A DNA stretch of 64,000 nt, taken from positions 1 to 64,000 of the forward strand of contig JAJYSJ010000001.1 in assembly GCA_021793645.1 (NCBI GenBank). The letters run 5' to 3'. A model generated the notes under the pieces. The model was not told where the DNA came from and ran no database searches. It saw only the letters and a program-made list of their open reading frames with translations. Of this stretch, positions 33,755 to 41,892 are shown piece after piece; the stretch's first letter is position 1; every line of letters starts with the position of its first letter. The stretch comes from Bacillota bacterium. Lineage in GTDB: Bacteria; Bacillota; Sulfobacillia; JAJZYS01; JAJYTV01. The translations under genes were made by a program, and so were the position numbers.

Positions 33755-34808
33755 GGAAGAACGCGCGTACCTCGAACTGCAGGACGGCAGCATCTATCCG
33801 GGCGTCCTCGTCGGCGACCGCGAGGTGGAAGGCGAAGTCGTGTTCACGACGGCGATGACGGGCTACGGCGAGGTCGTCACGGATGCCTCGTACGCCGGGC
33901 AGATCGTCGTCATGACGTTCCCGGAGATCGGCATCTACGGAGTCGATCCGGCGGCCCTCGAGGCAAAGACGCCGCGCGCACGGGGCCTGGTGGTGCGGCA
34001 GCTGCAGCGCGTGCCGAGCCATGCGAGTTCCAAGGTCGACCTGCCGGGATTCCTCGCCCAAGCGGGCGTGCCGATCCTCACCGACGTGGACACGCGGGCG
34101 CTGACGCGCCGCTTGCGGACCGCCGGGACGATGTCCGGCCGGATCGCGCGCGCGCCGCGCGGCGGCGTCGGGGACGCCGACTGCCAACTGGTGCGGCAGA
34201 TGGCGACCAAGGAAGCCTACTGGTTCAGCGAAGACGGGAAGGGACCGAAGGTCGCGGTGGTGGACTTCGGGCTGAAAGAGGACATCCTGCGCCAGCTCGC
34301 AGCTGCCGGGGCGCGGGTCCTCGTGCTGCCTCCGACGACGCCACCGGAGGAGATCGACAGGGCCGGAGTCGACGGAGTTCTCCTGACGAACGGTCCTGGC
34401 GATCCATCGCGCATGCCGGAGTTCGCCGCGCTTGCGCATGCAATCGCAGAGCGCCACCCGACACTCGGCATCTGCCTAGGGCACCAGCTCCTCGCGCTCG
34501 GCTACGGTGCGCGCACCTTCAAGCTCCCCTTCGGACACCGCGGCGCCAACCACCCGGTCGGGCACTTGGACGGGCGCCCTGGCGAGGTGACGAGCCAGAA
34601 CCACGGGTACGCCGTTGACGCAGGGAGCCTGCAGCAGACGCCGCTCGAGGTCTCGGAAGTGCACCTCAACGACGGCACGGTGGAGGGACTGCGCCACCGG
34701 ACGCGGCCGGTGCTCTCCGTGCAGTACCATCCAGAGGCCGGCCCCGGCCCCTGGGAGGCGCGCGGGGTCTTCGGACGGTTCTTGCACTCTCTAGGAGGTG
34801 ACGCCTGA
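33747..34808 (+). CDS. carA: Carbamoyl phosphate synthase small subunit (glutaminase)
   Basis: A 353-residue class I glutamine amidotransferase that supplies ammonia to CarB. The catalytic cysteine is in GICLGHQLLALG (about residue 245), and the catalytic His-Glu pair is in QYHPEAGPGP. The N-terminal CarA domain begins LELQDGSIYPG. It overlaps pyrC by 8 bases and carB by one. As no second carAB set is visible, this may serve both arginine and pyrimidine synthesis, although PyrR control suggests the pyrimidine form. Confidence 0.96.
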   Translation: MSKEERAYLELQDGSIYPGVLVGDREVEGEVVFTTAMTGYGEVVTDASYAGQIVVMTFPEIGIYGVDPAALEAKTPRARGLVVRQLQRVPSHASSKVDLPGFLAQAGVPILTDVDTRALTRRLRTAGTMSGRIARAPRGGVGDADCQLVRQMATKEAYWFSEDGKGPKVAVVDFGLKEDILRQLAAAGARVLVLPPTTPPEEIDRAGVDGVLLTNGPGDPSRMPEFAALAHAIAERHPTLGICLGHQLLALGYGARTFKLPFGHRGANHPVGHLDGRPGEVTSQNHGYAVDAGSLQQTPLEVSEVHLNDGTVEGLRHRTRPVLSVQYHPEAGPGPWEARGVFGRFLHSLGGDA

Positions 34809-37800
34809 TGCCGCCCCGCAGTCTGCCCAAGAAGGTCCTTGTCATCGGGTCGGGGCCGATCGTCATCGGTCAGGCGGCCGAGTTCGACTACGCCGGTACG
34901 CAGGCGTGCCAGAGTCTGCGCGAGGAAGGCATCGAAGTCGTGCTCGTGAACTCGAACCCGGCGACGATCATGACCGACCCCGGCATCGCCGACCGCGTGT
35001 ACCTTGAGCCGCTCCTGCCGGAATACATCGAGAAGGTGATCGAGAAGGAGCTGCCGGACGGCCTCCTTCCGACACTGGGCGGTCAGGTCGGACTCAACCT
35101 GGCGGTCCAGCTTGCGGAGCAGGGCGTTCTTGAGCGCTACGGAGTGCGCGTGCTCGGTACGCCGATTGCGGCGATCCGGGAGGCGGAGGACCGGGAGGCC
35201 TTCCGCGGCCTGATGCTGCGCCTGGGGGAGCCGATCCCGCAGAGCCAGACTGTCTCGACGCTTGAGGAGGGCCGCGATTTCGCGCGGCGCATCGGCTTCC
35301 CCTTGATCGTGCGGCCGGCCTACACGCTCGGTGGAACGGGAGGCGGCATCGCGCTCGACGCGGAGCAGTTCGAGGGTGTGCTCTCCCGAGGCCTCGCGCT
35401 CTCACCGATCCGCCAGTGCCTTGTAGAGCAGTCGATCGCCGGCTGGAAGGAAGTCGAGTACGAGGTCATGCGCGACAGTGCGGACCAGGCGATTACGGTC
35501 TGCAACATGGAGAACATCGACCCCGTTGGCGTGCACACCGGCGACTCGATCGTCGTTGCGCCCAGCCTCACGCTGACTGACCCCGACTACCAGATGTTGC
35601 GGTCGGCGTCGCTGCGCATCATTCGCGCCCTCGGTGTCGAAGGGGGCTGCAACGTGCAGTTCGGCCTGCACCCTGAGACGGGCGAGTACCGCGTGATCGA
35701 GGTGAACCCGCGCGTGAGCCGTTCGAGTGCGCTCGCCTCCAAGGCGACCGGCTACCCGATCGCCAAACTCGCAGCGAAGCTGGCGCTTGGCTTCACGCTC
35801 GACGAACTGCGCAACCCGGTGACAGGGCGCACGACGGCGCTCTTCGAACCGGCCCTCGACTACGTCGTCGTGAAGATCCCGCGCTGGCCCTTCGACAAGT
35901 TCGCGCAGGCCGACCGGCGCCTCGGCACCCAGATGCAGGCGACGGGCGAGGTGATGGCGATCGGGCGCACGCTGCGCGCCGCGATCCTCAAGGCCGCGCG
36001 ATCGCTCGAGGTGGGCGCCAACCACCTGCACCTCCCGTCGCTTTCCGAGGCGACGATCGACGCTCTGCTCGCACTCGCGAAGGAGCCCGACGACCGCCGC
36101 ATCTTCGCGCTGGCGGAGGCGCTGCGTCGCGGCACGAGCATCGAGACGCTGCACGACACCACCCAGATCGATCTGCACTTCCTGCGCGAGATGGAGCGCA
36201 TCGTACAGCTCGAGAAGGAACTCCAACAGGCGCCAGGGGACATCGGGCTGTTGCGGCGCGCAAAGCGCGACGGCTTTTCGGACCGGACGATCGGCGAACT
36301 CTGGCACCAGTCCGAGGATGACGTGCGGCGGGCGCGACAAGACGCAGGCATCGTTCCGACGTACAAGATGGTCGACACCTGCGCCGCGGAGTTCGATGCG
36401 CAGACCCCCTACTACTACGGCGCCTACGAGTTCGAGGACGAGGCTCCGGTGCCGAAGAACGAACGCTCGGTGCTGGTGCTCGGCGCAGGGCCGATCCGCA
36501 TCGGTCAGGGCATCGAGTTCGACTGCTCCGCGGTGCACGCGCTGCAGGCGCTGCGCGCGGCCGGCAGGAGGGCGCTCATGCTGAACTCGAACCCGGAGAC
36601 CGTCTCGACCGACTGGACGCAGTCGGACCGCCTCTACTTCGAACCGCTCTCGTTCGAGGATGTGCGCGAGGTGGCGGAGCGCGAGCAGATCGAGGGAGCC
36701 CTCGTCCAGTTCGGCGGCCAGACGGCGATCAACCTCGCTGCGCGGCTTGCAGAAGCCGGCGTCCCGATCCTCGGGACGAGCATCGCAGGCATCGACAAGG
36801 CTGAGGATCGGCGGCTCTTCGATGCAGTTCTCGAGGAGGCAGGCCTCAGGCGCCCGCGTGGACGCACGGTGCTGCACCCCGACGAGGCGCTGCGGGTTGC
36901 GGAGGAGATCGGCTACCCGGTGCTGGTGCGGCCGTCCTTCGTCCTCGGGGGGCGCGCGATGGAGATCGTGTACAACGCGGAAGATCTCGCCGGATACCTC
37001 GAGCGGGCCGTCAGCGCGATGCCGGGGCGGCCGATCCTCGTCGACCAGTACCTGCCGGGCCTTGAACTCGAAGTGGATGCCGTCGCCGACGGAGAGGACG
37101 TCTTGGTCGGCGGCATCATGGAGCACATCGAGCGCGCAGGCGTTCACTCCGGCGACTCGATCGCGGTCTATCCCGCCCAGAGCATCGATCAGGCGCTGGA
37201 GGAGCAGGTCGTCGACGCGACGGTGCGCTTGGCGCGGGCGCTGGACACGAAGGGCCTCCTGAACGTGCAGTTCGTCGCCTACGAGGGCGATCTCTACGTG
37301 ATCGAGGCGAACCCGCGGGCCTCGCGTACGCTCCCGTACCTGATGAAGGTCGCAAACGTGCCGCTCGCGGCCATCGCGACGAACGTCGCGCTGGGGACCA
37401 GCCTGCGCGCTCAGGGCATCGCACCGGGACTGTGGCCGAAGCCAGGGCACGTGGGCGTGAAGTGCCCTGTCTTCTCCTGGGCGAAGCTGCGCCAGGTGGA
37501 TGCGACCCTCGGCCCCGAGATGAAGTCGACGGGAGAGGTGCTCGGCATCGACGAGTCCTTCTCCGCAGCCCTGCTGAAGGCGTTTGAGGGCGCCGGCTAC
37601 CAGGTGCCGCAGCAGGGGCGCATCCTGCTGACGATCGCGGACAGGGACAAGGAGGAAGTGCTGCCGCTGGCCCGGGACCTGTACGCGCAGGGAGCGCGCA
37701 TCCTCGCGACCGCAGGCACGGCCGAGGCGCTGCGCGCAGCGGGCGTGGCGGTCGAGGAGGTGCCGAAGATCGGAGAGGGGCACCCGGACCTTCTGGACCG

Positions 37801-38020
37801 GCTGCGGGCAGGAGACATCAACCTCGTCGTCAATACCTTCACCCAGGGGCGCAGTCCACTGCGCGACGGCTTCCAGATCCGGCGCACTGCGGTGGAGCAC
37901 GGCATTCCCTGCGTCACGTCGCTCGACACGGCGCGGGCGATCCTCCGCGTGATGGCAGCGCCGCGCAAGGTCGAGGTGCGCGCGCTGCAGGACTACTTCC
38001 CGCAGGGGGCATCGCGGTGA
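34808..38020 (+). CDS. carB: Carbamoyl phosphate synthase large subunit
   Basis: A 1070-residue protein of normal length with two homologous ATP-grasp halves. The first starts KKVLVIGSGPIVIGQAAEFDY, the second RSVLVLGAGPIRIGQGIEFDC near residue 554. A C-terminal MGS-like regulatory domain covers roughly the last 140 residues. It makes carbamoyl phosphate from bicarbonate, ammonia and two ATP. It overlaps carA by one base and pyrK by four. Confidence 0.97.
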   Translation: MPPRSLPKKVLVIGSGPIVIGQAAEFDYAGTQACQSLREEGIEVVLVNSNPATIMTDPGIADRVYLEPLLPEYIEKVIEKELPDGLLPTLGGQVGLNLAVQLAEQGVLERYGVRVLGTPIAAIREAEDREAFRGLMLRLGEPIPQSQTVSTLEEGRDFARRIGFPLIVRPAYTLGGTGGGIALDAEQFEGVLSRGLALSPIRQCLVEQSIAGWKEVEYEVMRDSADQAITVCNMENIDPVGVHTGDSIVVAPSLTLTDPDYQMLRSASLRIIRALGVEGGCNVQFGLHPETGEYRVIEVNPRVSRSSALASKATGYPIAKLAAKLALGFTLDELRNPVTGRTTALFEPALDYVVVKIPRWPFDKFAQADRRLGTQMQATGEVMAIGRTLRAAILKAARSLEVGANHLHLPSLSEATIDALLALAKEPDDRRIFALAEALRRGTSIETLHDTTQIDLHFLREMERIVQLEKELQQAPGDIGLLRRAKRDGFSDRTIGELWHQSEDDVRRARQDAGIVPTYKMVDTCAAEFDAQTPYYYGAYEFEDEAPVPKNERSVLVLGAGPIRIGQGIEFDCSAVHALQALRAAGRRALMLNSNPETVSTDWTQSDRLYFEPLSFEDVREVAEREQIEGALVQFGGQTAINLAARLAEAGVPILGTSIAGIDKAEDRRLFDAVLEEAGLRRPRGRTVLHPDEALRVAEEIGYPVLVRPSFVLGGRAMEIVYNAEDLAGYLERAVSAMPGRPILVDQYLPGLELEVDAVADGEDVLVGGIMEHIERAGVHSGDSIAVYPAQSIDQALEEQVVDATVRLARALDTKGLLNVQFVAYEGDLYVIEANPRASRTLPYLMKVANVPLAAIATNVALGTSLRAQGIAPGLWPKPGHVGVKCPVFSWAKLRQVDATLGPEMKSTGEVLGIDESFSAALLKAFEGAGYQVPQQGRILLTIADRDKEEVLPLARDLYAQGARILATAGTAEALRAAGVAVEEVPKIGEGHPDLLDRLRAGDINLVVNTFTQGRSPLRDGFQIRRTAVEHGIPCVTSLDTARAILRVMAAPRKVEVRALQDYFPQGASR

Positions 38021-38796
38021 AGATGTGGGACCTTCTGGTCTGCGATGTCCTGCGGCCGGCGCAGGACTATGTTGAACTGCGCCTGCAGGCCCCGCAGCCG
38101 ATCGACCTCACGCCGGGGCAGTTCTTCATGCTGCGGGCAGGCGACACGCCGGACACCTACCTGCCCCGCGCCTTCTCCTGGTACCGCTCCGAAGACCCAA
38201 GCAGCATCAGCTTTCTCTTCCGGGTGCAGGGACCGGGCACCGCGCATCTCGCTTCCCTGAAAGCCGGCGAGTCCCTGTCCGCGATGGGACCCTTGGGGCA
38301 GGGTTTCCCATTGCCAGCTCGGCCGATCCGGGCCGCGCTGCTGGGCGGCGGGGTGGGCGTGCCGCCGCTCTGGGGTCTAGCCCGCGCGCTGCTTGCCGCA
38401 GGCAGCGAAGTGCTGGCCCTGATTGGGGCACGGTCCCAAGCGCACCTCGTCGGCGTGGAGGAGGTGCGCGCGCTGGGCGCGCAGGTGCTGGTCGCGACGG
38501 ACGACGGGACCGCGGGGCATCGGGGCCCACTCACGGAACTGCTCGTAGGAGAGCGCGTCGATGCGCTCTACGCCTGCGGCCCCGAAGGGATGCTGCGGCG
38601 CGTGCAGGAGATCTCGCTCGCAGGAGGGCCGCCCGCGCATCTGGCCCTCGAGGCGCCGATGGCCTGCGGCTACGGGGTCTGTCTCGGCTGTGTCGTCGAG
38701 CGCACGCACCCTGACCCATCGCTTGGAGAGTACGGGCGATACGCCCGGGTCTGCCGTGAGGGGCCGGTCTTCCCGGCAGGGGAGGTGCGCTTTTGA
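38017..38796 (+). CDS. pyrK: Dihydroorotate dehydrogenase electron-transfer subunit
   Basis: A 259-residue FAD and [2Fe-2S] protein that passes electrons from PyrD to NAD. The FAD-binding motif RAFSWY (family RPFS) is near residue 50, and the pyridine-nucleotide loop is GGGVGVPPL near 112. The cluster ligands are in ACGYGVCLGC with a further cysteine in RVCREG. Its presence shows that the organism uses the class 1B, NAD-linked enzyme. Confidence 0.94.
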   Translation: MKMWDLLVCDVLRPAQDYVELRLQAPQPIDLTPGQFFMLRAGDTPDTYLPRAFSWYRSEDPSSISFLFRVQGPGTAHLASLKAGESLSAMGPLGQGFPLPARPIRAALLGGGVGVPPLWGLARALLAAGSEVLALIGARSQAHLVGVEEVRALGAQVLVATDDGTAGHRGPLTELLVGERVDALYACGPEGMLRRVQEISLAGGPPAHLALEAPMACGYGVCLGCVVERTHPDPSLGEYGRYARVCREGPVFPAGEVRF

Positions 38797-39722
38797 TGGA
38801 TCTTTCAGTCTTTGTGGCGGGCCTCCCCTTGAAGAATCCCGTGCTGACCGCATCGGGCACCTTCGGCTACGGGCGCGAGGCCGCCGAGCTCTACGACCTC
38901 TCCGTGCTCGGCGGCGTGATGGTCAAGGGCGTCTCGCGCGAGCCCTGGCCAGGCAATGCGCCGGTGCGCGTCGCGCGGGCGCCAGGCGGCATGCTGAACG
39001 CGATCGGGCTGCAGAACCCCGGCCTCGAGCACTTTCTTATGGTCGACCTGCCCTTCTTGCGGCAGTACGACACGGCCGTCGTGGTGAACGTGGTCGGCCA
39101 TGACGAAGAGGGGTTCGTCGAGGTGGTGCGCGGCGTGACGGGACAGGCTGGGGTCGCGGCGATCGAACTCAACATCTCCTGCCCGAACGTCAAGGACGGA
39201 CTGCTCTTCTCGCAGGACCCCGCGAGCGCGAGGCGGCTCGTGGAGGCGGCGCGGCGGGAGACGGACCTCCCGCTGATCGTCAAGGTGTCGCCGAACGTGA
39301 CGGATCCCGTGCAGCTCGGTCACGCCTGCCGCGAAGGGGGGGCGGACGCCCTCTCCGCGATCAACACGCTGCTCGGCATGGCGATCGACCCCGTGCGGCG
39401 ATCCCCGGTGCTCGGCAACCGCACGGGCGGCCTCTCCGGCCCTGCGGTGAAGCCGGTCGGGCTGCGCATCGTCTACGACCTCGCGGCGCAGGTGGGCCTG
39501 CCCGTCGTCGGCATGGGCGGCATCGAGACAGGGCGCGACGCGCTCGAGTACATCCTCGCGGGAGCGCGGGCGGTGGCAGTCGGCACGGCGGTCTTCCGCG
39601 ACCCGTTCGCACCGCCGCGCATCGTCGGGGAACTGGCGGCGGAGCTCGGGCGGCACGGGTTCGAGAGCGCGGCCCAGGCCTGGGCCGCGGCCAATCCACA
39701 GGCAAGGGAGGCGGTTTCGTGA
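38796..39722 (+). CDS. pyrD: Dihydroorotate dehydrogenase, class 1B catalytic subunit
   Basis: A 308-residue FMN TIM-barrel enzyme. The FMN/substrate motifs include NPVLTASGTFGYG, IELNISCPNVKDG with catalytic cysteine, INTLLGMAID and GMGGIETGRDALE. It oxidises dihydroorotate with PyrK. ATG 38796 is used; an in-frame TTG at 38793 is 7 bases from GGAGG and equally possible. Confidence 0.96.
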   Translation: MDLSVFVAGLPLKNPVLTASGTFGYGREAAELYDLSVLGGVMVKGVSREPWPGNAPVRVARAPGGMLNAIGLQNPGLEHFLMVDLPFLRQYDTAVVVNVVGHDEEGFVEVVRGVTGQAGVAAIELNISCPNVKDGLLFSQDPASARRLVEAARRETDLPLIVKVSPNVTDPVQLGHACREGGADALSAINTLLGMAIDPVRRSPVLGNRTGGLSGPAVKPVGLRIVYDLAAQVGLPVVGMGGIETGRDALEYILAGARAVAVGTAVFRDPFAPPRIVGELAAELGRHGFESAAQAWAAANPQAREAVS

Positions 39723-40417
39723 ATCCGAGAGAGTACCTGTTCGTCGCGCTCGACCAGATGGAGCCAAAGGCAGCGCTTGCGCTGGCGAGCAGGGTCGCGC
39801 CAGAGGTCGGGGGATTCAAGGTGGGCATGGATCTCTTCAACCAGGGAGGCCCCGCGGTGGTCGAGCAGGTGGTGGCCCTGGGCCGCCCGGTGTTCCTCGA
39901 CCTCAAGCTGCACGACATTCCGCAGACTGTGGCGCGCGGCGTGCGGGCGGTGCGAGGCCTCGGCGTCCGCTACCTCAACGTGCACGCCTCGGGCGGCGAA
40001 GCGATGCTTCGGGCAGCGCAGGACGCGGCCGGCGACGAGATGCAACTGCTCGCGGTGACTCTCCTCACGAGCATCGACCGGGAGACCGCGCAGTCGATCG
40101 GCTGGCACGAATCCCCGCAGGAGATCGTCGCGCGCCTCGCGCGGATCGCGCAGAGGGCGGGCGTCAACGGCTACGTGACATCGGGCGAGGAGGCCGCGCA
40201 GCTCCGCAGACTCGCACCGGGAGCGACGATCGCGGTACCCGGGGTGCGGCGCGCCGCAGACGCGGCGGCCGACCAGCGCCGCATCGTGACGCCGGCGCAG
40301 GCGCGGCGCGCGGGCGCCGACCTGATCATCGTCGGGCGGGCGATCGCGCAGGCGGCGGACCCCCTGGAGGCCGCGCGGGCATTCGTTACGGAGATTGGCG
40401 AAGGAGCGGTGCGCTGA
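39719..40417 (+). CDS. pyrF: Orotidine 5'-phosphate decarboxylase
   Basis: A 232-residue type 1 enzyme that makes UMP. The catalytic array is in FLDLKLHDIPQTV near residues 60-72, with phosphate-binding PGVRRAAD and GRAIAQAADP later. The GTG start overlaps the pyrD stop, and its stop overlaps pyrE. Confidence 0.96.
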   Translation: MNPREYLFVALDQMEPKAALALASRVAPEVGGFKVGMDLFNQGGPAVVEQVVALGRPVFLDLKLHDIPQTVARGVRAVRGLGVRYLNVHASGGEAMLRAAQDAAGDEMQLLAVTLLTSIDRETAQSIGWHESPQEIVARLARIAQRAGVNGYVTSGEEAAQLRRLAPGATIAVPGVRRAADAAADQRRIVTPAQARRAGADLIIVGRAIAQAADPLEAARAFVTEIGEGAVR

Positions 40418-40977
40418 TGCAAAAGGATTGGGTGGCACGTCTGAAGGAGTGGGGTGTGCTGCGCGAAGGACACTTCCTCCTGACATCCGGAAGGCACAGC
40501 CCAGGCTTCCTCCTTTTCGCACCGGCGTTTTCGCAGCCGGCGGCCGCAGAGGAACTGGGGCAGGCCCTTGCGGCGGTCTTCAAAGGGAAGGGCATCGAGA
40601 CTGTCGTCGGACCCGCGATGGGCGGTGTCATCCTCGCCCACGAAGTGGCTAGGGCGCTCGGGGTGCGCTCGATCTACTCCGAGAAGGACGGGGACGCGAT
40701 GGCGCTGAGGCGCGGCTTCTCGCTGCGCCCCGGCGAGCGCGTGCTGGTCGTGGAGGATGCCGTGTCGACCGGCGGGTCCGTGCAGAAGGTGCTCGACATC
40801 TGCGAGAAGGCGCAGGCCGACGTCGTCGGCGTCGGCGTCATCGCGGACCGGACCGCAGGCAAGGTGAAGCTTGGCGTGCCCTTGCAGGCGCTTTTGGAAC
40901 TGGAAGTACCGTCCTATACCGCAGACGACTGCCCCCTCTGCCGCGCTGGAGAGGAACTCACGCGGCCCAAGGCGTAG
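40417..40977 (+). CDS. pyrE: Orotate phosphoribosyltransferase
   Basis: A 186-residue phosphoribosyltransferase that converts orotate and PRPP to OMP. The PRPP-binding loop VLVVEDAVSTGGSVQ is near residue 110. It is the last gene of the pyr operon. No strong terminator was recognised in the 81 bases before the convergent GNAT gene. Confidence 0.95.
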   Translation: MQKDWVARLKEWGVLREGHFLLTSGRHSPGFLLFAPAFSQPAAAEELGQALAAVFKGKGIETVVGPAMGGVILAHEVARALGVRSIYSEKDGDAMALRRGFSLRPGERVLVVEDAVSTGGSVQKVLDICEKAQADVVGVGVIADRTAGKVKLGVPLQALLELEVPSYTADDCPLCRAGEELTRPKA

Positions 40978-41058
40978 CGCGCGCGGTGACGCTTCGCAGC
41001 GCGGCAGCAGGATGACAGGCGCTCTTTCATCGGCCAGATCGCAGTGGAGCGCGCGTCG

Positions 41059-41556
41059 TCACGATGGCCGAGCCGTCTCGTCGAGGTCCTTGGACATGAG
41101 CACGTTGGTGGCGTGGTAGCCGGTGCGCTCGTAGAGGCGGATGGCCGTTTCGTTTGTGCCGAAGACGTGCAGTCCGATGCGGCGCAGTCCGAGAGCGCGC
41201 ACTATCGGCTCCAGAGCGAGCATGGCTCCTTTGCCGTAGCCTTTGCCGCGCTGCCCTTCCCAGACGACGATGTCGTAGATGAAGGCGTGTGGCGTTTCCG
41301 GGGCGCCGCGCTCCGCGAACCAGAGCATGCCAACAGAGCCCTCGCGATCCGGGTCGACGATCGAGTAGAGGTGCTGGCCGGGCGACGCAAGTCCTTGGGG
41401 CAGAAGGCCGCTGAACTCCTTTTTGGAACGCTCCAGCGCCTCAGCCGCGGACCAATTTCCGGCGGCGGCGTGGTCCTTCGCGTAGTCGGCGACCGCCTTT
41501 TGGTACCAGGCGTGGTACTCGTCTTCGCGCATCGGACGCAGTGCAGCGCTAGCCAT
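41059..41556 (-). CDS. GNAT-family N-acetyltransferase
   Basis: A 165-residue acetyltransferase. Motif A reads YDIVVWEGQRGKGYGKGAMLAL near residues 94-113, with the R-G-K-G-Y-G acetyl-CoA loop, and the C-terminal part has ETAIRLYERTGYH. AAGGAGAG precedes the ATG on the minus strand. The substrate is unknown. It is convergent with the pyr operon and divergent from the ABC-F leader. Confidence 0.88.
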   Translation of the reverse strand: MASAALRPMREDEYHAWYQKAVADYAKDHAAAGNWSAAEALERSKKEFSGLLPQGLASPGQHLYSIVDPDREGSVGMLWFAERGAPETPHAFIYDIVVWEGQRGKGYGKGAMLALEPIVRALGLRRIGLHVFGTNETAIRLYERTGYHATNVLMSKDLDETARPS

Positions 41557-41796
41557 GACAACTCTCCTTCGCGTCGCCCGTTTACTGGCCTGCCCTCCGG
41601 CGCTACCGCCGTCGCGGGTGGGCAGTGGGCGCTTTCAGCTGTTCCGTGGACTTTCGATTCTCCTCGACGAGATCGGTTCTCTAATCGATTCCCGGGCCCT
41701 TCAAACCGAAGGAGCGCTCGCGCCGATCCTCACCGCTCGTTGCGGCCATCGATGCCACCTGCTATGCTGCATCCATCCATTCCGTCGGAGGTTGAC

Positions 41797-41823
41797 ATGG
41801 ACAAGATCGCTGCACGTTCCTAG
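41797..41823 (+). CDS. Leader peptide MDKIAARS upstream of ABC-F gene
   Basis: An eight-codon open frame, MDKIAARS, begins at ATG 41797 with a good ribosome site (GGAGG, spacing 5) and ends at TAG 41821. It lies 69 bases before the ABC-F start codon. Short translated leaders followed by hairpins are a known layout for antibiotic-responsive control of ABC-F resistance genes, where a drug-stalled ribosome switches RNA folding. Translation of this one is inferred from the ribosome site only. Confidence 0.6.
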   Translation: MDKIAARS

Positions 41824-41882
41824 CATCCCGGCGCAGTTGCTCCCGGGATGACTTGTCGGGGCGATGCCCCGTGCCCGGGAGG
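41824..41882 (+). promoter_or_regulatory. Competing hairpins over the ABC-F ribosome site
   Basis: CATCCCGG (41824-41831) pairs with CCGGGATG (41843-41850). A second hairpin, CGGGGC/GCCCCG, lies at 41857-41871. CTCCCGGG (41840-41847) can instead pair perfectly with CCCGGGAG (41874-41881), which includes the GGGAGG ribosome site of the ABC-F gene. GACAAG inside the leader peptide can pair with CTTGTC at 41852-41857. These folds exclude one another, consistent with translational attenuation. No T tract follows, so transcription termination is unlikely. Confidence 0.5.
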
Positions 41883-41892
41883 TTGGCACCGG

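Noticed and set aside
35402-37900. 832-codon minus-strand open frame
   Set aside because: It is antisense to carB, a common artefact in high-GC DNA; its sequence has no domain features.
41044-41796. Plus-strand open frame leading into the ABC-F leader peptide
   Set aside because: It is antisense to the GNAT gene; only the final nine codons from 41797 have a ribosome site.
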